DNA of 64,000 nt, taken from assembly GCA_019916065.1 (NCBI GenBank), contig CM034239.1, positions 44,098,663-44,162,662 of the forward strand, given 5' to 3'. Position numbers and translations under genes: made by a program. Each line of letters starts with the position of its first letter. Positions within the stretch are counted from its first letter, which is position 1. This stretch comes from Vitellaria paradoxa (taxonomy: Eukaryota > Streptophyta > Magnoliopsida > Ericales > Sapotaceae). The notes below the pieces were generated by a model. It saw only the letters and a program-made list of their open reading frames with translations, was not told where the DNA came from and searched no databases. Shown here one piece after another: positions 13,300 through 22,810 of this stretch.

Positions 13300-14282
13300 C
13301 TACAAATAACTGTCTGCAAAATGAAAGAGATAAAACAATTGTCAGAAATTTCATCCTTCATTAACAATGTATACATTGGCCTCAGTGATTTAAAAAAAAA
13401 AAACGGCGAGCCACACTCAGTTATTATATTTTAAGTTGCATACAGGTTTTGGGTATTTATCAGAATGCTGCCCCAGTTGTAGCATTTTTCAGTATATCAT
13501 ATTCTATATTCAAACACCCATCATTTAATATGCAGATTTAAGATTCGTAAAGTCGCCACATTCATTTAAGACTGAGTAAGCTGCAACTAATCATGATAAT
13601 TGCATTTGAAGTATGTGTAAATAAATGGAAAGGAGTTAATTGTAACCCTGGCTTCAATCCCCTTCTATATTTTCTCCATGTCTATCTCTGTATATTGTGA
13701 GCATAAATAAAAAAGTCGGATCTGATTAGATGTTTGATAAAAAAAAGTTACGAAAAAATCCGACCTTCTGGTCATTTTTGCTTCTTCTTGATGTTTTTTT
13801 TTATAAAATTTTGATTACTTGTCAAAAAAAAAAAAAAAAAAGACAATTCAACAGTAAACTTTGTTTGGATGTAATAACTAGCTGCTCTTCTTTTCTCCAT
13901 CGTGTAGTAGTGTGGAAATATACCCATAAGGCAGAGAACAAGCACATGGGGAAAATTTTGCAAAAAAACAAAGGACATGCATATATGAAAAATGGATATC
14001 TTCTGTAACAAGATTATTGCAAAAATCCAAAGCATAAAAAGGCAATCTAGTGTACAAAACTCCTGCATTGCAAGGTCTAAGGTGAATCAGATGTCTGCAG
14101 CCTTCTCTCTAAAAGCAGAAAGATTGATTTTAGGGTTCAAACTCGAAAATCCAGAGCATGAGCAGCTCAAACTAAACTGCATGAACACAACACTCATTCG
14201 TTTGCAAAGGGGGAAATAATAAAACACAACATTAAACAAAGTATCTGTAACCCTTTTGGAATAAATAAAAATTGTTAAGACA

Positions 14283-14570
14283 CCAATTGCTCTCCCAAAA
14301 GCTTAAACTACTAGAAAATGAACCAAACTACTCCCTCCCACAGGTAACCCCCAATTTATTCGACAAACAATCTTAATTGTTATACGGACTAGAAAGTACA
14401 AGAACAAATGAGAAATAAAAGTTGACAACAGGACTTGAACCAGCACCCACTAGAATCAAAGCTCTAATGTGATGCTATGTGACTGATTATCACAAAAGCC
14501 TAAATTATTAGGAAATGACCTCAACAATTATTAGTAGATAACCAAGTTTGGGTACGATAATAAACATTTG
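14283..14570 (-). repeat. Possible degenerate TRIM-like repeat
   Basis: Two similar segments, AAAAGCTTAAACTACTAGAAAATG near 14298 and AAAAGCCTAAATTATTAGGAAATG near 14494, flank an internal stretch whose complement resembles the GGTTCAAGTCCTG internal motif that follows the primer site in small plant LTR elements. All parts are diverged. Confidence 0.25.
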
Positions 14571-17500
14571 TTATCATAATATTTTGCCTAGATTTCAAGA
14601 ACAAAACCAAAACATTAATCATTGATATACCCTCATGCAAAGAAACGAAGGATGAAAAGATAAGCTAGATCAACAAAAACGATAAATGAATTCACCTGCT
14701 CGTTACTTGGAGTAGAAACGATCAAGCAATAAATAAGAAAGCACCTTTGCTAGCAAATGTGAGGGACTCTGCCTATAGGAGAGTGAAACAAAGAAGTAAT
14801 GTTTTCTATCCTACATCACCTGTGTGGAAAAAGGATGTGCTATATATGAGGATTCAATAATCTACCAAGTACAAGAACTTTTCTAAAGCACCTGTGCGAG
14901 CCTCAAAGAAGCAAAACTATGAGGGTTGCAAAACCCAAAGTGAGCAATATAATAGCATATGAATTCTAGGTCGTTTCAAATCCTTAACTGAGGAAGAACT
15001 GACGCAAAAGCCCACTAAGCAAATACAGATTAGGCATCCTTACAAATCACATGATCATAATCTATGTTAGCAATGCCTTCTTTTTATTTTTATTTTATTC
15101 TATTATTATTATGAGTAAATTTTACGTTAACAATGTCCTCATAAGCTCACAATGCTTGCAAATTTCTTCAGGAAGTAATTCTCATTTCTCAAGTTAGATT
15201 GTTCATCCACTCAACACAACTCAACAAAGCCTTAGCTCTAAACAAGTAAATATTACCACATTATATTAATCCTTGCTTTATCCAAAAACCTTAACCTTAA
15301 AAGAAAAAATAAATAACCACTCTCAATTCAAAAATAACAAAATCTCTTTTGAATAGGCCCAATAAATTAAATTCATAGATTCTGTTAGCATATGACTCAA
15401 TGGCTTAATCTACTAGGGAATGTCCTTTAGCAATGTTTATCGAGTTATCGCACCCTCCCACGCAAAAGAAATTTGAACCACCATAAATGCACATATATCC
15501 CATTATTCTTTGATTATTTCTTTTTCTTTCTTTTTTTTCATAAGAAATATTCCTCGATTATTTCATCACCCATTCACCTCAACATTTCACCCGCTCATAC
15601 AGGTATTGTAAATGTATTGTTCCTAGTTACCCAAGTATCATGTGAAACTATCCCATCACTGTTGATTGTTATGCATGATCATTCAGCACACAACCATTTC
15701 TTCAAGTTATTCTTCCTATGCTTCAATTATATGCACCACATCCTCCAATCCAAAATTACTCAATTCTAATATTTTTAAACTATGTTGCTTTCTTCTATTT
15801 CTGTTAAAATTTCCCAGCTCCAAACATAATCTATGCATACTGGTTTCAAAATTTTTAAGCTACAATCATTTCATTTAAATTACCATAGAACTTTATGTTG
15901 CTCTTCCACCATTAACCAAAATCTCATAATAACAATGCTTTAACAATTTAAAAGTTATTTCTCATCTTCTAACATTAAATTCTAAGTAGTTTTAGGTTCC
16001 TTCTTTTTTTTTTTTTTTTTCCTGGATCAATTTGATTGCTTTGTCCTTCAACATTCATTGCTTCACCCTTTGCATCTCACAGCACCAACAAATATTATGC
16101 ACTTATGCGCTTCCACAGAGTAACTTCCCTCCTTGTGTCCTAGTGGAAAATGCTTCTTGCTCCCACCTTAAGAAATCCCTTTTCTATGGCAAAGAGAGCT
16201 AACATTTCTCCAAAAGATCTTTAAGTGACAACAAAACTCTCGTATTTCTATTTTAATACAAGAAACCATCTGATTAAATAATTGCTTGATAATCTAAATC
16301 CAGTTTTTTAATTTCAGTATTTCATCATTGCTTAGTACTATTTTTCCCCCATGCAAGTTGCTTTGCCCTTGGACATCCACTTTTTGGTCTCTTCGATTAG
16401 TAGCACCATAAGGCACAAATTTATGTTCTCTGCTTAAGCCTTACATAACCCTCCAAAATTACAATACAATTCCCGCATGTCATCCATTCAAAGCAGCTAA
16501 TAACTTAAATGTTTATTTGATTCTTAGTATCTGTTTATAAATGTTGCCAAACTTGAAACACATCACAAATTGTTAGTGCATTACACTACTTGTGTGAACA
16601 GTTCAACCATCGCACTAATTTCATTAATTTTTCCTCAATTTCCACTTCAAAGTTTAACATCATTTTCAAGATTTCTAAAGAGGGTATGAAAATATGACTA
16701 CTACAAAGAAACACCATCTCCCCTTCTTCCTACTCTTTAAAGAAGAATATAAAATAACTCCAATCACATTTTTTTGATGTTGTGGACACCAAAATAAAGA
16801 AATAAAATAAAAATACGAACAGAAGGCTAACTTATGTAGATACCTGCAAGTCCAGTAATGGAGGTGGCACAATATGAGATCTAAATGCACACCACACTAT
16901 ATTAATAGGACGTTTATGGTGAGGCATCTTGAGGTATATGCAATGCCTATTTTGTGCAAATACACATCAAGCCCTAATACCTTGAGTCAAAGTGCAAAAG
17001 GATGATAGGTCCAACGTCAACAGAAAGCACTTTTTCAATATCTACATACAGCTCAGTTAAAAATTAGTCACCTAAAGACAGACATTAACTTCATGCGAAG
17101 GCAGTTTGATGAGAGTAATTGCTTCAATTGTTGTCATTTAAAACTATGGATAAGGATTAGGCTACAAGGCTTTTTCAAGCAGCAATCAAATAACTTTTAA
17201 GTTGCTGAGGGGGGAAACAATAATCATAAAAACAAAACAAAACAAAGGCATTGTGATATATATACATATGCGCATATATATGAGCAATGATTTAGACTCT
17301 ACCAACTAAAAGTAACCTAAATTTCAATAAATGTCTACCCAAACCAAATGGATACACGACTCAAAAGGATTTCAGAATACCATCACAAACTTCAAGGCAG
17401 TTAGTGTAACATCCCCAACCTTCAAAGTCTGATCAATGAACTATTAAAAGTTTTTGACATTATAGTTTTCTCTACCCTGTTTGATGTATAAAAGTTAAAA

Positions 17501-17939
17501 ATCGAAAAAAAAAATAGCATAGGAAAGGTTCCCTAGACCAGTGACACAAAACTGAAAAAGACGACATCGCAAATTTGCAAGGAAAAAATTTGCCCATGTG
17601 GAGTTTTAGGCATCACCCACAAAGGAAAAAGGATTCAAGCAATCAAAAATTAAAAACCCCATGAGTCTCAGACTCTCAGGGGAGAAAAAATAGAAACAAC
17701 CACCAAAATCTGACAACAAATAAAACATCAGACATCAGAATTATCAAAGCATTCCCATTAACATTTAAGATTTCAACAGAATAACTGATCATCCAATACA
17801 AAACAATGTCAGGGTTCAATCCATGAGTTGGAGGATCAACCATCAACTCCTCTAATATTCATCTGTAATAAGAAAGCATATGCCTAAAAGCTAGTTTCTG
17901 AGTTACAAATCAAAGCGTATAATTCTTATATAGCATTAT
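14571..17939. other. Intron-like or intergenic sequence
   Basis: Slightly less AT-rich than the flanks, with several exon-like minus-strand pieces (see 16844-16896). No complete gene can be assembled. Open frames of 70-98 codons near 15.5-15.9 kb are low-complexity. Confidence 0.4.
16844..16896 (-). CDS. Candidate small internal exon, function unknown
   Basis: A 53-bp minus-strand segment between an AG acceptor (16898-16897) and a GT donor (16843-16842). In one frame it encodes WCAFRSHIVPPPLLDLQ and ends in phase 0, which joins in frame to the candidate exon at 13183-13299. Its entry phase also matches the trihelix donor at 20507. The evidence is only splice-site and phase agreement. Confidence 0.2.
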
Positions 17940-18072
17940 ATTCATGCATTCTATTCCCGCTACGCATAAAAACACAACACGTGATAGAAATGAACAGAGA
18001 AAGAGGATTCATGTAACCAAACCCAACTAGTTTGGGATTGAGACTTTGTTGAGCTGTTTTCTATTCATGCAT
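17940..18072 (+). mobile_element. Short SINE copy with target duplication
   Basis: A 113-bp insert (17950-18062) is flanked by a perfect 10-bp direct repeat ATTCATGCAT (17940-17949 and 18063-18072). Its 3' part contains CCCAACTAGTTTGGGATTGAG followed by ACTTTGTTG, which I recognise as the conserved 3' segment of a widespread plant SINE family (Au-like). No A and B box promoter is clear, so the copy is probably 5'-truncated. Confidence 0.6.
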
Positions 18073-18101
18073 GGTGACAGAGAGAAAACAAATGATAATT
18101 A

Positions 18102-18204
18102 GGCTCCATTTGTTTCAATTTAAAATGTTTTATTGAAAAAATTTTGCTCATGTTTCAGCAAAATTATTTTTTGAAAAACACTACATTGAAACAAACGGAA
18201 CCTA
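18102..18204. repeat. Small MITE with about 20-bp inverted ends
   Basis: The left end GGCTCCATTTGTTTCAAT and the complement of the right end GGTTCCGTTTGTTTCAAT differ at two positions. The body is about 100 bp and non-coding. The superfamily is not assigned because the target duplication is unclear. Confidence 0.6.
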
Positions 18205-18626
18205 GGTACATGACATTTTACTAGGACTGGACCAAGTCCCACATAACATAAAAGTTGACTCCATGAAAATAAAGTAAAGCTTTGGCATTAAGGAGTAAAA
18301 GGGAAATGCAGATCTGGAGTGTTTAGACGAGAAATATTGCAGCAAGCTGAGTTGTAATAAATAAGAACAATTTTTTCTAGGTTGGGGAGCAGCAAGAAAA
18401 GCCAACAAAAGCTCTCATTCTGTAATTGAGCTTGTTAAAGGTCATGGCTTAAGTTCGGGCCTATAGTAATCCATAAACAGCAGTACATCATCAAATTTAA
18501 TAACAGTTTTGTTCAACAGTCATGGGAATGACAACATAACAAGCAATGGCCCAAAAGGCAGAAGCATTAATTGAAGTTGCCAGCTATGCTGCCCATTTGA
18601 CTTCCTCACATTCCACCTCCAATATA
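18205..18626. other. Unassigned sequence between repeats
   Basis: Two open frames of 64-68 codons on the minus strand (18202-18408 and 18520-18714) have no recognisable domain; the second runs into the LINE tail. No gene is called. Confidence 0.4.
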
Positions 18627-18638
18627 AACCCCAAAATA

Positions 18639-18981
18639 CATTCTCTTTCTTTTTTCTTTTTGATAAATAAAAGAGGATTTTATTAATTAAAGGCATCAAC
18701 AGGGTGCTACCCAAATATATAACAAATTAGGAAACCATATCCTCCCCAAAAGAATTAAAAATAAGTAAATAAATAACCTACTAAAAATAGGCTCAACCCC
18801 TGAAATCCACCTATACAAATTAGTAATATTCCTTTCAACCTATGTAATGGTGTTTCAAGTCCTTCAAAAACTCTTCTATTCCACTCCCTCCAAATCTACC
18901 AAGTAATACAAAAAGGCGCAATTTTCCAAACCAACTTTTTTCTTTTAAACATACTGCTTCCCCAACAAGGAACACATATTG
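18639..18981 (-). mobile_element. 5'-truncated L1-type LINE fragment
   Basis: On the minus strand a frame near 18955-18755 contains WKIAPFCITW, a stop in place of the next residue, then IWREWNRRVFEG, the signature found near the C terminus of plant L1 reverse transcriptases (zinc-binding RVT tail). A short 3' UTR and A-rich tail (T-rich on plus, about 18645-18680) follow. The 12-bp direct repeat AACCCCAAAATA (18627-18638 and 18982-18993) fits a LINE target duplication. Only the last few per cent of a full element remains. Confidence 0.75.
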
Positions 18982-18999
18982 AACCCCAAAATATACTCT

Positions 19000-19545
19000 A
19001 TAACAAAATATGTAGTATTATGTGTATGTAATTATCAATGAGAGAAAGTAGAAATGACCAAATAATTTTCTTTACTAATGAAAAGAAATGGTTACAGATG
19101 TTTTGGTAAACACAGTTAAGAGGGAGGGGAAATGGAAAAGAAAAGAATACATGAGTTTTCGTGAACCCACTCAACGAGACAGTAGAATTTCACGCCTTTT
19201 GATAAGACAACTATAAACAATGAATGACATTTATGAAAAATAGAAATAGAACATAAAAAGCTTCATGCGTCCCTTGCCAAAAAAGAAAAGACAAAAAAGG
19301 CTTAATCAAGTTTAAAAGCAGTTCTTTGAAAGATTTTTCAATTAAAGACAGGACATCTCATAATTCAAGAGTCAAGACAAGACTTGAGAAGTTCTCAGAC
19401 CCTCCTTTAGACTAGATTTGTAGTCTTGAGCCACATTTCTTTTTATAACAAGTATTAAAAATAGAAATGGAACTGCATTTAATCTTTTCATGTAGCCTCT
19501 GTTTAAAGAGATACATGGCTTGAGGTGAATAGAGCAAGTCGATGA
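19000..19545. other. No gene recognised
   Basis: AT-rich sequence without a recognisable repeat boundary or open frame. Confidence 0.5.
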
Positions 19546-19963
19546 TGTTAAGAATCATCCCCAACTGTCTAGAATTATCCATATGTTCTTATAGTTTTAG
19601 AATTATCCATATATCCTATAGTTCTAGAATTTTCCATAATCTTTTTATAAGTGTCTTGAATTAGCTAGAATTTTCAATAGATATTTTCCTACAACCTTCA
19701 AGAACTATAGGTATCTTTAGATTGTTTTACACTAATCTATGGACTAGATTAAATAGGCCACCTTGGGTGTTTCATTTGTAGAAGAAATAAAGAGTGAGAA
19801 GCCTAGAGTGTTGAAGGTAGAGTGTGAGTGTGAGTGTGAGTGTGAGTGTGAGTGTGAGAGTGAGAGTGTGAGTGTGAGTCGTAGTGTTATTTGTACAAAG
19901 TTTGTACAGAAGTTTGCCTAAATACAATCCTAATTTATTTAAAGTGTGCACTTTCACTCATCA
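19546..19963. mobile_element. Probable solo LTR
   Basis: The segment begins TGTTAAGAATCATCC and ends in CA, the usual LTR termini. It is flanked by an imperfect 5-bp repeat (GATGA at 19541-19545, CATGA at 19964-19968). Inside are three diverged TAGAATTATCCATA-type repeats and a GTGAGT hexamer run. No internal region, primer site or second LTR adjoins it, so unequal recombination to a solo LTR is the likely history. Confidence 0.4.
19821..19879. repeat. GTGAGT hexanucleotide repeat
   Basis: About ten near-perfect GTGAGT/GTGAGA units. The minus-strand open frame across it (a Thr-Leu repeat) is an artefact. Confidence 0.9.
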
Positions 19964-19969
19964 CATGAA

Positions 19970-20471
19970 ACTGTCTCACAATCACAAAACAACTTTTCGA
20001 CCATTGTAACATCATTCTGGTCTTATTTTCTGAAACAAAAAATTTCTGGAAGAATATATTTTTTCCTTTCGTATTTTCATGGACAATAATAACCATTACA
20101 CAAATAAAATAAAGAATGCATTATTCAATAGCACTAACAACCTCCTCTATAAGGAGGAAGACAGTTCCAAATGTGCTCCTTTTATACTTATTTAGACACT
20201 TATACAAACAACCTCTTCTATAAGGTTAAACAAAGGTCAAAATGCTCCTTTTATGCTTATTTAGACACATATATAAAGAGTCACCAACATGTCAGGACTC
20301 CAATGACAATTTCTTAAGCACCTACTATCTACAATCCAATTGCATAATGAGCAACATGTAAATGAATTAACCACACAAAGAGAAGGTACAAATATGTAAA
20401 TTCAGAGTATTAATCCACTATAATGGTGGTTAACGACTTACCAGAAAACACTTATATTCAACCTTATTTAT
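19970..20471. other. 3' flank of the trihelix gene
   Basis: Contains two similar copies of a segment with CTCCTTTTATACTTATTTAGACAC (about 20175 and 20247), a short direct duplication. A strong minus-strand donor-like TTTTCTG/GTAAGTC lies near 20432, downstream of the trihelix stop codon, so a 3' UTR intron is possible. Confidence 0.4.
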
Positions 20472-21377
20472 TTAAATGTTGGGAAGAAAGATCAGTGGAC
20501 TCTCACCAGCTTGTGAAGTTCGCTTTCCTCGCTTTATCTTTTCAAGTTCTATCTGTGAATCCATGAAAAGCTTCATCCTCTGAATCTCCAAATCCTTAGC
20601 AAACTGCATTCTCTGTTTCTCCAGCTCTATCAACTGCCTCTGCTTAGCCTCCTCAACTCTCTCGTATATCTTTCCAAACGTCACAATAGCCTCAGCCAAG
20701 TGCCCGTAGCCCTCCGTCCCGTTCCCATCACCGTCCCTCCTCCGGCTCCCTGCGCTTGACCTAGACCTTGAAGTCTCCGACTCCTCCTCATCTGCCTCCG
20801 CAGCCGCCGCAGCGGCAGCAGCCAAATTCCGACGGAAGAAAGAATTGTCGACCACCGCCTGGGGCGCCGGACGCTTGGATCGAGGTGCGTGGGGAAACGA
20901 GTACGGCGGGGGAGGGAGTGCCGGTGGCGGAGAAGGAGCCGGCGGTGTTTTCCGGCGAGCCGCCCCCACCGGCGGGGAGGGCTTGTAGGAGGAGCCGATG
21001 AGAGCGTCGAGGCGGTCAAAGAAGGGCCAGGTGCTGGCGTAGCTGCCGTTAGACTGAGAAACCCTAGCCTTCTCGATCTTGTACTTCTTCTTCAAGGTGT
21101 CGATGCGGTTCTTGCACTGAACGTCAGTACGGCGGGCCTTCTTGACGTGGCCGTGACGGGCGTTGACGGCGTTGGCAACTTCTTGCCAGTGTTTTTGCCG
21201 GAGGTTTCCACGGTTCAGCTCGAGGTAACGGTCGCCCCATGCCTCGACGAGCGTGTGAGTGGCGTCCTCAGACCAGCAGTCCTCCCGCACTGGCATCACC
21301 GGTGCCGGGCGCGACGCCGGCGGCAAAGCCGCCGGAGGAGGGGAAGTCCCATCTTCGCCGTCCTCCATGGAAGCCAA
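20472..21377 (-). CDS. Trihelix transcription factor, SIP1 clade (ASIL/ENAP-like)
   Basis: A 301-residue frame. Residues 33-125 form a trihelix (MYB/SANT-like) DNA-binding domain with Trp35, Trp47 and Trp64 in the three helix positions and the fourth amphipathic helix around WPFFDRLDALI (117-127). A Pro-rich linker, an Ala run (186-193), an acidic stretch and a Ser/Arg/Gly-rich segment follow. Residues 228-285 are a charged coiled coil ending IELEKIKRGKR, the dimerisation tail of the SIP1 clade. Proteins of this family are nuclear GT-element binders, several repressing seed or stress genes. The coding region is far more GC-rich than its surroundings. After codon 290 a GT donor (CAAGCTG/GTGAGAG, exon edge 20507) may splice to a different C terminus; otherwise the frame ends at 20472. 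The opposite-strand frames are shadows. Confidence 0.88.
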   Translation of the reverse strand: MASMEDGEDGTSPPPAALPPASRPAPVMPVREDCWSEDATHTLVEAWGDRYLELNRGNLRQKHWQEVANAVNARHGHVKKARRTDVQCKNRIDTLKKKYKIEKARVSQSNGSYASTWPFFDRLDALIGSSYKPSPPVGAARRKTPPAPSPPPALPPPPYSFPHAPRSKRPAPQAVVDNSFFRRNLAAAAAAAAEADEEESETSRSRSSAGSRRRDGDGNGTEGYGHLAEAIVTFGKIYERVEEAKQRQLIELEKQRMQFAKDLEIQRMKLFMDSQIELEKIKRGKRTSQAGESPLIFLPNI

Positions 21378-21594
21378 GTGGTGGTGAGGGTTCGGCGTTG
21401 TTAACTAAATTGGTCGCTTTTTGTAGTGCGTCGGTGAGGACGAGTGTGAGAGGGGCGAGAATGTAAAAAGCGGCGAAGGCGAGGGGGGAGGGGGAGTTGG
21501 TACGGTCGGGTTAAGGGGCTGTATTGGTTTCGGGTCGGGGTGCGCGCCGACCAACTTGCCAAAGGAGAGGGATGTAAAAATTTTGAGTTTCGGA
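21378..21594 (-). promoter_or_regulatory. Promoter-proximal region of the trihelix gene
   Basis: GC-rich 5' flank between the start codon and the inverted-repeat element. No TATA box is evident near the start. Assignment rests on position only. Confidence 0.3.
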
Positions 21595-22505
21595 CTCGAT
21601 TGGATGGTGCTAAAATTTAAGGGGGATAAGTTTTAAATGAGGTACAAGATAAGAGGAGGATTATTTTTAGAGGATTGACTCACATTAATATGATGTTTAT
21701 GGAGGGGAATAACTTTTGACTTGATTTTGATGTTTTATAAATAAGAGGAGGTAAATGATGGAAAAAATAATCAAATGACTCTTTTGTCCTTGTGGTATAC
21801 CAAAACTTGGTTACCCATTAAATTAAACTTAGTTACCAAAACTTAATTATATGTTTATGATAATGTGAAAACCAATTAGTACAAATTAATTTTAGACAAA
21901 TTAATTATAAATAAATTATGTTATTAATAAATTAAACTTTATAAAATATATAAATTAATTTCGTAGATAATAACATACCAATTTATCCGAAACTTCCTTA
22001 GTCGCTTATTTTTTTTTCCTTATTTAAAAAATATCAATATATGTGTAATTTTGTATAAATTTGTTAAAAAATATTATTATATTTGCTAAAAAATAATATT
22101 ATTATCTTAAAATCACATCACCTCCAATTTGGAAAAAAAAAATTTTCAATCACACGACTCTCTATTTGGAAAAAAAATTATATTTTTTTAATTTTTATTA
22201 ATATAATTTTTTAATACATTTTTCCATTAAAAAAAGAATTTATTTCTAATATAAAATACATTTTGTAGGTGAGAAAGGGGGATGAGAAGGGATATAATGG
22301 TCCAATTTAGTCTATATAAGGGGGAATAATTTTTGGAGAGCTCAAACCTTCTCCAAAAATAATATACATTTTTCAAAGGTTAAGAAGGGGGGATAATTTT
22401 TAGAGGGGAGAAATTTTATTTCCCAAACCAAGCAAAAAAATCACATCAAAGCTTATAAGGGTGTATTATTTTTGGAGGCCCCTATTTGTTGCATCCAATC
22501 GGCCC
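21595..22505. mobile_element. Inverted-repeat DNA element upstream of the trihelix gene
   Basis: The left end CGATTGGATGGTGCTAAAAT and the complement of the right end CGATTGGATGCAACAAATAG are inverted relative to each other, sharing the CGATTGGATG core. Between them, motifs of the form GGGGGATAATTTTTAGAGG recur at least five times in both halves (about 21625, 21655, 22330, 22392, 22470), a subterminal-repeat pattern. There is no transposase. Roughly 910 bp; superfamily unassigned. Confidence 0.45.
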
Positions 22506-22552
22506 TTCACAGCTTGCCTCAACTTTTTGGTTAAGTTAACAAACCTGAAGGG

Positions 22553-22810
22553 GGCTGCAGTAAGGGTTACAGCAGCAGTAATCCCAAAACGATGTTATTT
22601 GGATATTTTTTTCTCAAACTGATACTGTTTTATTTAAGTCCTTTGTATTCGAATATGTATTCGAATAAAAAAAATATCATATTCGAATATGAATTGATGC
22701 ATTCAAATATAGAAACTTAAGTAGAACAGCATCATCTTAAATAAAAAAATGACGAAATAACGTTATTTTGAGTTTATTGCTGTGACAGTAATAAACTTTT
22801 AACTACAGCT
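22553..22810. repeat. Near-palindromic MITE, about 255 bp
   Basis: The two arms are inverted copies: the left reads GCTGCAGTAAGGGTTACAGC and then AACGATGTTATTT, and the complement of the right reads GCTGTAGTTAAAAGTTTATT and then AACGTTATTT. The centre holds repeated ATTCGAATAT motifs, so a transcript could form a long hairpin. Non-coding; target duplication not resolved. Confidence 0.55.

Noticed and set aside
14425..14470. tRNA B-box-like sequence (complement GGTTCAAGTCCTG)
   Set aside because: No cloverleaf or A box at the proper distance; more likely the internal region of a small LTR element.
19772..19957. Minus-strand frame with a Thr-Leu repeat
   Set aside because: A translation of the GTGAGT microsatellite.
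20889..21404. 171-codon plus-strand frame opposite the trihelix gene
   Set aside because: It lies wholly antisense to a recognised GC-rich coding exon; its Arg/Gly/Val-rich product has no domain of its own.
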